DNA from: Intestinimonas massiliensis (ex Afouda et al. 2020)
GTDB lineage: Bacteria > Bacillota > Clostridia > Oscillospirales > Oscillospiraceae
Assembly: GCF_900626285.1 (NCBI RefSeq)
Contig: NZ_LR131147.1
Coordinates: 2,819,826-2,843,984, forward strand
DNA: 24,159 bases
Reading direction: 5' to 3'
In this document: piece after piece, positions 5,575-13,577 of the stretch
Position numbering within the stretch: the first letter of the stretch is position 1
How the letters are laid out: every line of letters begins with the position of its first letter
Position numbers and translations under genes: made by a program
The notes under the pieces: generated by a model
The model's input: the letters and a program-made list of their open reading frames with translations, nothing else
What the model was told of the DNA's origin: nothing
The model's database searches: none

Positions 5575-6483
5575 CTAACGCCAGGAGGCCCCGGCGGGGT
5601 AGATGAAGTTGACCTTCTTATCGGACAGCCGGGCGGAGAGCTCCGCAGAATCCACCCGCTCGCCGTCCAGGTTGATCATGCTCACCCGGTCGCAGGTCAC
5701 CTTCATGGACCGGCCCTGTTTGAGGATGACGCCGGGGATCTCCCCCGCCTCCCCCCGGGCGAACTTCTTGATGAGGGCCAGGATGGTGAGCCGGGACACG
5801 GCGGGGATGATGACGAAGTGGAGCAGGCCGTCGTCGGGCATGGCGTCGGGGCTGGGCTGGAAGCCGCCGCCGTAGTAGCGGCCGTTGCAGGCGCAGATGA
5901 GGGTGAACTCCTCCCCCGGCAGCTCCTCCCCGTCCACCTCCACCCGGTAGGGCCGGTGGATGCCCTGGATGATGGTGCGCAGGGCGGAGAGCTGGTAGGC
6001 CATGGTGCCGTTGACCAGGGGGAGCTTCTTGAAGTCGGCCACCCCCAGGCCGATGCGGGCGTCGAAGCCGATGGAGCACACGTTGAGGGCCAATCTCCCG
6101 TTGCACTCGATCAGGTCCATGGGAGCCTGGGGGCCGTCCAGCAGCTCGTGGAGGTCGTAGAACCGGCTGGCGTCGGGGCCGAACATCCGCAGAAAGTCGT
6201 TGCCCGAGCCCATGGGGTAGTGGGTCACCGCCGCGTTGGGGTGGCCGGCGGCGCCGTTGGCCGCCTCGTTGAGGGTGCCGTCCCCGCCGCAGGCGTACAC
6301 CCGCAGGGGCTCGCCCGTCTCCGCCGCCGCCCGGACCAGCTCTGTGCCGTGGCCGGCGTACTGGGTCACCTGGATCTCCCAGGGCTCCTCCCGGTCCGCC
6401 ATGGCGGCCTGGATCTTCTCCCGCATCTCCTGGGTGCGGTCATATTTTCCGGCATAGGGGTTGATGAGGAACAGATGCTTCAC
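5575..6483 (-). CDS. Diacylglycerol kinase-family lipid kinase (YegS/DgkB type)
   Basis: A soluble ATP-dependent lipid kinase of the DAGK catalytic family. Members phosphorylate diacylglycerol or related lipids at the membrane and feed phospholipid recycling. Seen directly: N-terminal INPYAGK (8-14), the nucleotide loop ACGGDGTLNEAANG (64-77) and MGSGNDFLR (91-99), both hallmarks of the family, and a C-terminal beta-rich half with NLDGE. The 302-residue length is standard. The start is a GTG at 6483 with AGAAGGAGG about 10 bases upstream. It lies 27 bases after the WG/SLH gene, as last gene of a three-gene unit. The true substrate (diacylglycerol or another lipid) cannot be decided. Confidence 0.9.
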   Translation of the reverse strand: MKHLFLINPYAGKYDRTQEMREKIQAAMADREEPWEIQVTQYAGHGTELVRAAAETGEPLRVYACGGDGTLNEAANGAAGHPNAAVTHYPMGSGNDFLRMFGPDASRFYDLHELLDGPQAPMDLIECNGRLALNVCSIGFDARIGLGVADFKKLPLVNGTMAYQLSALRTIIQGIHRPYRVEVDGEELPGEEFTLICACNGRYYGGGFQPSPDAMPDDGLLHFVIIPAVSRLTILALIKKFARGEAGEIPGVILKQGRSMKVTCDRVSMINLDGERVDSAELSARLSDKKVNFIYPAGASWR

Positions 6484-6510
6484 TGCCGCCCCCGCCTCCT
6501 TCTCTCTGTG

Positions 6511-7680
6511 TTAATCCACCAGGGCACTGCTGTCAAAGCTCCCCCAGAGGGTGATCCGCTGCTCCGCCCGGGCGATGCGGGAGGCCAGGGCCGCCGCCTC
6601 CGCCCGGGTCATGGTGCCCCTGGGATTGAAGGTCAGGTTGCCGTCCACGCCGGACAGCAGCCCCTTCTCATACAGGGCGTATACCGCCTCCGACCCGGCC
6701 GAGCCGGGCAGGATGTCGGGGATGGAAGCCCGCACCCGGACGGCGTTGTTCAGGGCGGGCATATTCTTCACCGGACTGGTGGCGGCAAAGATCCGGGCCA
6801 TCTCCAGCCGGGTGGCCGGTCGGGTATAGTCCTTCTGGGTGAACTGTCCGCTGCGGATGATGCCGCTGGCGATGCAGTAGTTCACCGCGCCGGTGTACCA
6901 GTAGGGCTTGGTCTGGCCGAGGCCCTTGTGGAAGCTGTCGTCCCGGTAGCGGCTCTCGATGGTGGCGGCCAGCTGGAGGGCCTCCGCCACGCTCATGGTG
7001 CCGTTGGGGTTGAACCGGTTGTCTCCCACGCCGGACACCAGCCCCACGTTGTAGGCGATGTCCACCCACAGGGCGTACCACTCCTTCTGGGACACGTCGG
7101 AGAACTTGGGCAGCTTGCCCCGGGTCAGGGGGAACCGGGCGGAGGGCACCCCTTTGCGCACCAGGATGCCGGGCAGGTCAAACAGGGGCACACGGGTAAC
7201 GCCGTTGCCGTCCCGCAGGGTGAGCACCTGGACGCCCCCCTGCTCCTCCACCTGCACGCTGTCGTAGGTCAGGTCATAGAGCACGTTGGTGGTGCCGCCC
7301 GCCCCGTCGGAGAAGGGCAGGATGCTCACCACGCCCCAGCCGCCCCCCTTCTGGGCGATGTACAGCCCGCAGTCGATGGGCATCAGGGTGTCGTACTCCG
7401 GCCGGATCAGGTAGGATCCGTCCTGCCGGATCACCCCCAGCTTGCCGTTCAGGTTCACCGCCGCCACCCCCAGGGAGAAGGAGACGATGCTGTCGTACTG
7501 GAGGGGGATGACCACATCCCGCTTTCCGTTCACGTAGCCCCACTTGCCGCCCAGCTCGCACTGGGCCAGCCCCTCGCTGTAGCCCCACACCGTGGACCCC
7601 GCCGGGGCGGCCAGGGCCGTGCCCGTCAGGACCAGACACAAAACCAGCGCCAGCAGGCCAAATCTTCTCTTCATTTCCAC
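6511..7680 (-). CDS. Secreted WG-repeat and SLH-domain surface protein
   Basis: The protein starts with a signal peptide (MEMKRRFGLLALVLCLVLTG…, cleavage near ALAAPA at about 25). Residues about 30-125 carry WG-type repeats (GGKWGYVNGKRDVVIPL; GKLGVIRQDGSYLIRPEYD; GGGWGVVS). Residues about 195-385 hold three SLH repeats, which in Gram-positives bind secondary cell-wall polymers: FSDVSQKEWYALWVDIAY…, then YWYTGAVNYCIASGII…, then IPDILPGSAGSEAVYALYEKG…. Only the third keeps the canonical TRAE (TMTRAEAAALASRI); the first has SVAE and the second TRLE. So it is likely displayed on the wall, with the WG part as a ligand- or structure-forming module of unknown role. It lies 4 bases after the methyltransferase gene and is probably co-transcribed with it. 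Confidence 0.85.
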   Translation of the reverse strand: MEMKRRFGLLALVLCLVLTGTALAAPAGSTVWGYSEGLAQCELGGKWGYVNGKRDVVIPLQYDSIVSFSLGVAAVNLNGKLGVIRQDGSYLIRPEYDTLMPIDCGLYIAQKGGGWGVVSILPFSDGAGGTTNVLYDLTYDSVQVEEQGGVQVLTLRDGNGVTRVPLFDLPGILVRKGVPSARFPLTRGKLPKFSDVSQKEWYALWVDIAYNVGLVSGVGDNRFNPNGTMSVAEALQLAATIESRYRDDSFHKGLGQTKPYWYTGAVNYCIASGIIRSGQFTQKDYTRPATRLEMARIFAATSPVKNMPALNNAVRVRASIPDILPGSAGSEAVYALYEKGLLSGVDGNLTFNPRGTMTRAEAAALASRIARAEQRITLWGSFDSSALVD

Positions 7681-7684
7681 ACCC

Positions 7685-8809
7685 TTACCTTTTTATCCCG
7701 TAGAGGAACAGATCACATTTCAGCATGCCGTTGTACAGCTTCCGCTTCTTGTCCGCCGTCTTTCCGAAGGTGCGCTCGAACTCCGTGTGGGAGGAGAGCA
7801 CCCCCACCTGCCAGCCCGCCGGCAGGGTGCGGACCGCCCGGCCGAAGGCGCGGTAGAGCTCCTCCGCCTCCTTTTTCTCCAGCAGCCGCTCCCCGTAGGG
7901 CGGGTTGGTCACCACCCGGCCCCGGGGCTCGTCCCGGTGGAAGCTGGCGGCGTCGGCCACCTCAAAGCGGACGCAGTCCTCCACGTCCGCCTTCACCGCG
8001 TTGTCCCGGGCGATGGCCACCGCCTTGGGGTCGATGTCCCCGCCCCAGATGTCATACGTGCCGTGGTACTCCCTGTCCATGGCCTCGTCGGCGGCCTGGA
8101 GCCACAGGCCGCTGTCCAGCCACCTCCACTTCCGGGCGGAAAAGCTCCGGTTCAGGCCGGGCGCCCGGTTTTTGGCGATGAGGGCGGCCTCGATGGCGAT
8201 GGTGCCCGAGCCGCAGAAGGGGTCGCAGAAGGGGTCCTTGCCCCGGTAGCGGGAGAGCAGCACCATGGCGGCCGCCAGGGTCTCCCGCAGGGGGGCGGCC
8301 ACCCCCACGGCCCGGTAGCCCCGCTTGTGGAGCCCCGGCCCGGTGGTGTCCAGCATCAGGGTGACCTCGTCCCTCATGATGGAGAACTGGACCTGATGCA
8401 GCGCCCCGGTCTCGGGCAGTTTTTCCAGGCCGTACCGCTCCCCCAGCCGGGCGGCGATGGCCTTTTTCAGAATGGACTGGCAGGCGGGCACCGCGTGGAG
8501 CTGGGAGTTCAGGGAGTGCCCCTTCACCGGAAAGGCGCCGTCCTGGGGGATGAAGTCCTCCCAGGGCAGGGCCCTGGCCCCCTCGTACAGGGCGTCAAAG
8601 TCCCTGGCCTCATACCGGCCCAGCACCAGCAGCACCCGCTCGCCGGTGCGCAGGTTCAGGTTCACCCGGGGGATGTCCCCGGGCCGGGCCCCGCAGCACA
8701 CGTGGCCGTTGTCCGCCCGCACCCAGGGCAGCTCCAGCCGCCGTAGCTCCTCGGCGCACAGGCCCTCCAGTCCAAACAGGGTGGGGATCAGCAATTCCAG
8801 TTCTCTCAT
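7685..8809 (-). CDS. THUMP-domain class I rRNA (guanine-N2)-methyltransferase, RlmL/YpsC-like
   Basis: This SAM-dependent methyltransferase very likely makes N2-methylguanosine in 23S rRNA, by family. An N-terminal THUMP-containing part (about 1-150; LELLIPTLFGLEGLCAEELRRL) is followed by GLHKRGYR (159-165) and APLRETLAAAM. The SAM motif is DPFCGSGTIAIEAALIA (196-212) and the catalytic motif NPPYGERL (302-309), typical of N2-guanine or N6-adenine methylation. I chose the ATG at 8809 (MRELELL) and not the one at 8839, because GAGGAG lies 6 bases upstream of 8809 and family members begin there. It gives 374 residues, standard for the short single-domain YpsC type, not the double RlmKL fusion. 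It leads a three-gene unit from the promoter at 8849-8877. Confidence 0.9.
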   Translation of the reverse strand: MRELELLIPTLFGLEGLCAEELRRLELPWVRADNGHVCCGARPGDIPRVNLNLRTGERVLLVLGRYEARDFDALYEGARALPWEDFIPQDGAFPVKGHSLNSQLHAVPACQSILKKAIAARLGERYGLEKLPETGALHQVQFSIMRDEVTLMLDTTGPGLHKRGYRAVGVAAPLRETLAAAMVLLSRYRGKDPFCDPFCGSGTIAIEAALIAKNRAPGLNRSFSARKWRWLDSGLWLQAADEAMDREYHGTYDIWGGDIDPKAVAIARDNAVKADVEDCVRFEVADAASFHRDEPRGRVVTNPPYGERLLEKKEAEELYRAFGRAVRTLPAGWQVGVLSSHTEFERTFGKTADKKRKLYNGMLKCDLFLYGIKR

Positions 8810-8848
8810 AGCCCGCTCCTCGTTCCATGGATTCCGCAATATGGTTAG

Positions 8849-8877
8849 AGTATAACCTATTTCCTCTCCGTTGGCAA
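8849..8877 (-). promoter_or_regulatory. Promoter of the methyltransferase-WG/SLH-lipid kinase unit
   Basis: On the minus strand TTGCCA (8872-8877), a 17-base spacer and TATACT (8849-8854): each box has 5 of 6 consensus bases. It lies about 40 bases upstream of the chosen ATG at 8809. Confidence 0.8.
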
Positions 8878-8891
8878 ATCCGGAAACGAAT

Positions 8892-8920
8892 TTTACTTCC
8901 CTTTTCGATGGAAGTATGCT
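8892..8920 (+). promoter_or_regulatory. Probable promoter of the nfeD-SPFH unit
   Basis: TTTACT (8892-8897), 17-base spacer, TATGCT (8915-8920). Both boxes match 4 of 6 consensus bases, so it may be weak or activated. A 7-bp inverted repeat TACTTCC/GGAAGTA (8894-8900, 8910-8916) spans the spacer and touches both boxes. It is divergent from the promoter at 8849-8877. Confidence 0.55.
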
Positions 8921-8949
8921 AGGATAACAGCAAGAAAGGAGGTATGCCC

Positions 8950-9402
8950 ATGCCCATACCCAGTATCCTTTGGCTGGTGGCTCTCATCGCCCTGGTGGTG
9001 CTGGAGGCCGCCACGGTGGGTCTGGTGTCCCTGTGGTTCGCCCTGGGCTCCCTGGCCGCCCTCATCACCTCGTTTTTTATCCACAATATCTGGGTACAAT
9101 TCGGGGTGTTCCTGGTGGTGTCCCTGGTGAGCCTGCTGGTCATCCGGCCCCTGGCCCGCCGCTACGTCACCCCCAAGCAGGTGGCCACCAACGCCGACCG
9201 GGCGGTGGGGGCTGAGGGAGTGGTCACCCAGGCCATCGACAACCTGAAGGCCACCGGGCAGGTCTCTGTGAAGGGCGCGGTCTGGACCGCCCGCACCGAG
9301 GATGAGACCGTGGTCCCCGTGGGCGCTACCGTCAAGGTCCTGCGCATCGAGGGGGTCAAGCTCATCGTGGTCCCCGTGCCCGCCGCTGCCCGCCAGAATT
9401 GA
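8950..9402 (+). CDS. NfeD-like membrane protein
   Basis: A short NfeD-type protein of 150 residues, without the N-terminal protease domain found in long NfeD. Two or three membrane segments occupy about 1-65 (ILWLVALIALVVLEAATVGLV; FALGSLAALITSFF; VQFGVFLVVSLVSLLVI), followed by a C-terminal OB-fold domain (about 80-145; GAEGVVTQAIDNLKATGQVSV, DETVVPVGATVKVLRIEGVKLIV). Members work with flotillin/stomatin proteins in membrane microdomains, and such a partner follows directly (39 bases between stop and next start). I chose the ATG at 8950; AAAGGAGG at 8935-8942 is 7 bases away, whereas the ATG at 8944 is only 1 base from it. Confidence 0.88.
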   Translation: MPIPSILWLVALIALVVLEAATVGLVSLWFALGSLAALITSFFIHNIWVQFGVFLVVSLVSLLVIRPLARRYVTPKQVATNADRAVGAEGVVTQAIDNLKATGQVSVKGAVWTARTEDETVVPVGATVKVLRIEGVKLIVVPVPAAARQN

Positions 9403-9440
9403 TGGAAGGATCAGAGATCCGAGGAAACGGAGGAACGTAT

Positions 9441-10364
9441 ATGCCTAACATTCCATTCATCCCCATTATCGTCATCATCCTGGTGGTGGTCATCATCCTC
9501 ATCCTGGCCACCAACCTGAAGATCGTCCAGCAGTCCAAGGCCTACGTCATCGAGCGCATGGGCGCCTTCCACGCCGTGTGGGGCGTGGGCGTCCACTTCA
9601 AGGTCCCCTTCATCGAGCGGGTGGCCAAGGCGGTCTCCCTGAAGGAGCAGGTGGTGGACTTCGCCCCCCAGCCCGTCATCACCAAGGATAACGTCACCAT
9701 GCAGATCGACACGGTGCTCTACTTCCAGATCACCGACCCCAAGCTGTACACCTACGGCGTGGAGCACCCAATGAGCGCCATCGAGAACCTGACCGCCACC
9801 ACCCTGCGCAACATCATCGGCGATCTGGAGCTGGACCAGTCCCTCACCAGCCGTGACATCATCAACTCCAAGATGCGCTCCATTCTGGACGAGGCCACCG
9901 ACCCCTGGGGCATCAAGGTCAACCGGGTGGAGCTGAAGAACATCATCCCGCCCCGGGAGATCCAGGACGCCATGGAGAAGCAGATGAAGGCCGAGCGGGA
10001 GCGCCGTGAGGCCATCCTCCAGGCCGAGGGTCAGAAGCAGTCCCAGATCCTGGTGGCCGAGGGCGAGAAGCAGTCCGTGATCCTGCGGGCCGACGCCGCC
10101 AAGCAGGCCGCCATCATGAAGGCCGAGGGCGAGGCCGAGGCCATCCTGAAGGTGCAGCAGGCCACCGCCGAGGCCCTGAAGCTGCTGAACGAGGCCAATC
10201 CCAACGAGGCGGTGCTGAAGATCAAGGCCCTGGAGGCCTTTGAGGCCGCCGCCAACGGCCAGGCCACCAAGCTCATCATCCCCAGCGAGATCCAGGGGCT
10301 GGCGGGGCTGTGCGCCTCCGCCAAGGCCGCCTTTGAATCGGCGGGAGAGGGCAAGAAGGCCTGA
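9441..10364 (+). CDS. SPFH-domain (stomatin/paraslipin-type) membrane protein
   Basis: An SPFH/band-7 scaffold protein of 307 residues. One N-terminal membrane segment (about 6-24, IPIIVIILVVVIILILAT) is followed by the SPFH domain (about 25-190: QQSKAYVIERMGAFHAVWGVG…; SLKEQVVDFAPQPVITKDNV; NLTATTLRNIIGDLELDQSL; WGIKVNRVELKNIIPP). A charged alpha-helical segment follows (about 175-265; AEGQKQSQILVAEGEKQSVI), then the stomatin C-terminal extension (ANPNEAVLKIKALEAFEAAANG…). In the family these form oligomeric rings that organise membranes and proteases. The ATG at 9441 has ACGGAGG about 7 bases upstream; an in-frame ATG at 9399 has no site and would displace the membrane anchor. The pairing with NfeD is the standard one. 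Confidence 0.93.
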   Translation: MPNIPFIPIIVIILVVVIILILATNLKIVQQSKAYVIERMGAFHAVWGVGVHFKVPFIERVAKAVSLKEQVVDFAPQPVITKDNVTMQIDTVLYFQITDPKLYTYGVEHPMSAIENLTATTLRNIIGDLELDQSLTSRDIINSKMRSILDEATDPWGIKVNRVELKNIIPPREIQDAMEKQMKAERERREAILQAEGQKQSQILVAEGEKQSVILRADAAKQAAIMKAEGEAEAILKVQQATAEALKLLNEANPNEAVLKIKALEAFEAAANGQATKLIIPSEIQGLAGLCASAKAAFESAGEGKKA

Positions 10365-10383
10365 CAGTTTTCAGAAAACAAAG

Positions 10384-10421
10384 AAGAAGCGGCATGGCGC
10401 TGGCCATGCCGCTTCTTTTTT
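10384..10421. terminator. Strong bidirectional terminator between convergent operons
   Basis: A 15-bp perfect stem AAGAAGCGGCATGGC (10384-10398)/GCCATGCCGCTTCTT (10403-10417) with a 4-base loop; six T follow on the plus strand and A/T flank the other side. It ends both nfeD-SPFH and the DUF1576 end of the long minus operon. Confidence 0.93.
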
Positions 10422-11740
10422 CATTCTTCCTTGGAAACAGGGGGCGGGATCACCGGGCCGTCGTGCTCGAAGGCGTCGAAGTAATCCTCGTTCTGGAGCT
10501 CCGGCTTGCGGTGGCGGATGCCCTCGGTGATGATGGGATAGAGGACGATGGCCAGCAGGCCGCCGGAGAAGCCGTTGTTGTACAGGTTGAAGCCCTCCAC
10601 CGGGGTGCCCGCCCGGAGGACCACCGAGGAGTGGAGGAACCCGGCGATCACGCCGAAGGGCCAGCCGAAGTAGCCGGAGATGGGGGCCAGGGTGGTGCCG
10701 AAGAGGAGGGCCAGCTGCACGGCGCTGTCGTTGATGTGCCAGTGCATGCAGAAGCCGCCCAGCACCACGCCGGCCATGATGGGGATGATGTTGCGGGCGT
10801 GCTTGCCGAAGGCGGAGAAGCCCATGATGGTGAAGATGCCGCCCAGGGTGGGGCCGTTCAGGTCGCCGCCGGTGGCCAGGATGAAGGCCATGCCGATGAG
10901 GCCGTTGACCCCGATATTGATGAGGGTGGGGGCGGCGCCGAACATGCGCAGGTAGTCGCTGGGCGCCCGGCCGGTGGTGAGGAGCAGCCGCCGGTAGCCC
11001 GCCCAGGCCGCCCACACCGGCCGTCCGCTGAGGAACAGGCCCGCCCCGATGAGCACCGCGCACAGCACCCCCAGGAAAATGCCCAGCTGGAGGTTGTAGC
11101 CGGTGGCCCAGTGGAGGGCCACGTTGGGGTTGGCCCCCAGGGCGGTCATCACCGGAACCAGGATGGTGGCCAGCAGGCCGCAGGCGAAGCCCATGTTGTA
11201 CAGGTTCATGCCGTTCTGGATCTTGTATGTATAGGCGGACAGGGGGGGCAGCACGAAGCCGATGATGGCCCCGATGAGGATGGCCCACCAGATGTTGCCC
11301 CAGCCGTTGTCCAGGGCCACATAGCTCACCACCGGCGACAGGGCGGTGGCCAGCAGGGACACCGAGGCGTACTTGCCAAAAGGCTCACGCCGCAGCTTGG
11401 CGTACAGGAAGGTGCCGCCGATGATGGGCCAGATGTTGGCGATGTTCTTGCCGAACAGGGCAAAGCCCGCCATCAGGCCGATCTCCACCAGGGTGTAGCC
11501 GTTGAGGGGGTCCTTACTCAAATGGAGGATGCCCAGGCTGATGAGGGTCACCAGGGCGGCGTTGGTGAAGGCGGCGCTGATGCCGGCGATCTTCACATAG
11601 TCGGTGATGAGGGCGTCCTCCGTCAGGATGATCTTCCACAGGCCGGGCAGGATCTGAGTGGGGTCGCCCAGGATGACCCCGATGGCAATGAGATAGGCTG
11701 CAAAGCAGATGGTGGCAGGATAGATCTTGTGGTAGCGCAT
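10421..11740 (-). CDS. DUF1576 family polytopic membrane protein
   Basis: A hydrophobic 439-residue protein with about ten membrane segments, recognised as DUF1576, a family without a proven function. It has an internal duplication that I can see directly: GFALFGKNIANIWPIIGG (92-109) against GFSAFGKHARNIIPIMAG (307-324), and NLYNMGFACGLLA (179-191) against NLYNNGFSGGLLA (385-397). Two homologous halves are typical of secondary transporters and channels, so a transport role is plausible but unproven. It starts 33 bases after ribF, preceded by GGAAGGGG, and is the last gene of the rimP-nusA-infB operon. The ribF neighbourhood would allow a role with flavins, but that is only guilt by association. 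A bidirectional terminator follows. Confidence 0.82.
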   Translation of the reverse strand: MRYHKIYPATICFAAYLIAIGVILGDPTQILPGLWKIILTEDALITDYVKIAGISAAFTNAALVTLISLGILHLSKDPLNGYTLVEIGLMAGFALFGKNIANIWPIIGGTFLYAKLRREPFGKYASVSLLATALSPVVSYVALDNGWGNIWWAILIGAIIGFVLPPLSAYTYKIQNGMNLYNMGFACGLLATILVPVMTALGANPNVALHWATGYNLQLGIFLGVLCAVLIGAGLFLSGRPVWAAWAGYRRLLLTTGRAPSDYLRMFGAAPTLINIGVNGLIGMAFILATGGDLNGPTLGGIFTIMGFSAFGKHARNIIPIMAGVVLGGFCMHWHINDSAVQLALLFGTTLAPISGYFGWPFGVIAGFLHSSVVLRAGTPVEGFNLYNNGFSGGLLAIVLYPIITEGIRHRKPELQNEDYFDAFEHDGPVIPPPVSKEE

Positions 11741-11773
11741 ACCATGTCCCCTTCCGTCTTGGGCGGTCTCTGT

Positions 11774-12679
11774 TTATCGGTTGCTGAAATAGGCTCTGGT
11801 CTGTTCCGCGTTGCGCATGACCTCTTCCCGCAGGGCCTCCAGGGAATCGAACTTCCGCTCCCCCCGCAGCCGCTTGTAGAACTCCATGCGCACCGTCTGG
11901 CCGTAGAGGTCCCCGTTGAAATCCAGGATGAAGCCCTCCACCGTCACCTTGTTGCCGTCGTCCACCGTGGGGCGCACTCCCACGTTGGTCACCGCCGGGT
12001 GGTTCTCTCCGTTCTCAAACCATACCTTTGTGGCGTACACCCCGTGGGCCGGCACCAGCACCCCCGGCTGGAACCGGAGATTCACCGTGGGGAACCCCAG
12101 GGTGGACCCCAGCTTCTTGCCGTGGGCCACCGTGTCCGTCAGGGTGTGGGGATGGCCCAGGAACTCGTTGGCCCGCTCCATCTCCCCCTGGGCGATGAGG
12201 GTGCGGATGTAGGTGGAGGAGATGGTGATGTGGTCCCGCTCCACCTTGGGAATGATGTCGCAGCCGATGCCCAGCTCCCCGCACAGCTCCCGCAGCCGGT
12301 CCGGGTTGCCCTCCCCCTTGTAGCCGAAGTGGAAGTCGTGGCCCGCCACCAGGTGGACCGCGCCGTGCTCCCCCACCAGGTAGTCGGTGACGAACTCCCG
12401 CCAGGGCATGTGCATCATCCGCTCATCAAAGTGGGCCACGATCACGTCCCGGATGCCGTAGTACCGCCGCATCAGCGACCCCCGGTCCAGGGGGGAGCTG
12501 AGCAGGGGCACCGCCGGGGCGTTCAGGATCAGATTCTCCGGATGGGTGTCAAAGGTCACCGCCGCCGGCACCGCGTCCAGCCGGGCGGCTTCCTCGCCTA
12601 CCCGGCGCAGCAGCGCCCCGTGGCCCAGGTGGACCCCGTCAAAAAATCCCAGGGCGATGACCCGTCTCTCTTGCTCCAT
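11774..12679 (-). CDS. ribF: Bifunctional riboflavin kinase/FAD synthetase
   Basis: Makes FMN from riboflavin and ATP, then FAD from FMN and ATP, in the cytosol. The N-terminal nucleotidyltransferase half shows GFFDGVHLGHGALL (11-24), the adenylyl-transfer signature, and ISSTYIR. The C-terminal kinase half (about 180-300) shows GHPHTLTDTVAHGKKLGSTLGFPTVNLR with the flavokinase GxPTxN motif and GVYATKVWF. The length of 301 is normal. The ATG at 12679 lies 4 bases after the truB stop, with GAGGTG about 9 bases upstream, inside the truB end. The truB-ribF order is a common bacterial arrangement. Confidence 0.96.
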   Translation of the reverse strand: MEQERRVIALGFFDGVHLGHGALLRRVGEEAARLDAVPAAVTFDTHPENLILNAPAVPLLSSPLDRGSLMRRYYGIRDVIVAHFDERMMHMPWREFVTDYLVGEHGAVHLVAGHDFHFGYKGEGNPDRLRELCGELGIGCDIIPKVERDHITISSTYIRTLIAQGEMERANEFLGHPHTLTDTVAHGKKLGSTLGFPTVNLRFQPGVLVPAHGVYATKVWFENGENHPAVTNVGVRPTVDDGNKVTVEGFILDFNGDLYGQTVRMEFYKRLRGERKFDSLEALREEVMRNAEQTRAYFSNR

Positions 12680-12683
12680 CTTC

Positions 12684-13577
12684 CTACACCTCGAAAAAAC
12701 TTTTGATAGTGGTCAGTCTGTTCCCCTCCACCCGGCTCAGGGCCAGGAAGGTTCTGTCCATGCCGTACAGCCGGTAGGTGCCGTCCCCCGGCGCCGCGGG
12801 GAGGGTCACTGCCATTCCGTTGCGGATCTTTTTCTCCGCCTGGGGGCTCTTGAGGACCAGCATGGGCAGCCCGGCGAAGCAGCTGTCCACCGGCATCAGC
12901 AGGGCGGCGGGATCGTCGGCCGCCTGGACCTGTTCCAGGGTCACCGCACCGTCCAGGGTGTAGTCCCCCACCCGGGTCCGCCGCAGGGCGGACAGGCTGC
13001 CGCCGCACCCCAGGGCTTCCCCGATGTCGTGGCACAGGGTGCGCACGTAGGTGCCCTTGGAGCAGGTCACCCTTAAGTACCACAGGTTCTCCCCCGTGGG
13101 GAAGCCCGCCGGGGCGCCGTCCAGGATCTCCAGGCCGTGGATGGTCACCTGCCGGGGAGCCCGCTCCACCTCCTGTCCCGCCCGGGCCAGCTGGTAGAGC
13201 TTCTTGCCCTGGATCTTGATGGCGGAGTACATGGGGGGAATCTGGGAGATCTCCCCCCGGAAGCCGTCCAGGACTTTTTCCAGGGCCGCCCGGTCCACGT
13301 CCACCGGCCGGGTCTCCGTCACCTCGCCGGTGGCGTCCTGGGTGTTGGTGATCACACCCAGCTGCAAAGCGGCCAGGTATTCCTTCTGACCCTCCACGGC
13401 GAACTCCACCGCCCGGGTGGCCCGGCCCACGAACACCGGCAGCACGCCGGTGGCCATGGGGTCTAAGGTGCCGCCGTGGCCGATCCGCTTCTCACGGAGG
13501 ATGCCTCTCAGCTTGGCGCACACGTCCATGCTGGTCCAGTCGGAGGGTTTGTCAATGATCAAAACACCGTTAGCCAT
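12684..13577 (-). CDS. truB: tRNA pseudouridine(55) synthase TruB
   Basis: Converts U55 in the T-loop of tRNAs to pseudouridine. The catalytic motif is RIGHGGTLDPMATGVLPV with the nucleophile D39. The start MANGVLIIDKPSDWTSMDV and the later GEISQIPPMYSAIKIQGKKLYQLARAG segment (about 100-130) are family hallmarks. A PUA-like C-terminal domain is expected from about 235. Length 297 is normal. Its start at 13577 overlaps the 3' end of the DHH phosphoesterase gene by 8 bases, so the two are translationally linked. It lies in the nusA-infB operon, as in many Firmicutes. Confidence 0.97.
   Translation of the reverse strand: MANGVLIIDKPSDWTSMDVCAKLRGILREKRIGHGGTLDPMATGVLPVFVGRATRAVEFAVEGQKEYLAALQLGVITNTQDATGEVTETRPVDVDRAALEKVLDGFRGEISQIPPMYSAIKIQGKKLYQLARAGQEVERAPRQVTIHGLEILDGAPAGFPTGENLWYLRVTCSKGTYVRTLCHDIGEALGCGGSLSALRRTRVGDYTLDGAVTLEQVQAADDPAALLMPVDSCFAGLPMLVLKSPQAEKKIRNGMAVTLPAAPGDGTYRLYGMDRTFLALSRVEGNRLTTIKSFFEV

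Noticed and set aside
5572..8181. 869-codon open frame on the plus strand
   Set aside because: It runs antisense to the lipid kinase, WG/SLH and methyltransferase genes, all with clear motifs. G/C-ending codons make the opposite strand poor in stops, so long shadow frames are expected.
10394..12706. 770-codon open frame on the plus strand
   Set aside because: Antisense to DUF1576 and ribF, without a ribosome site and with abnormal composition (Gly/His/Asp/Val-rich).
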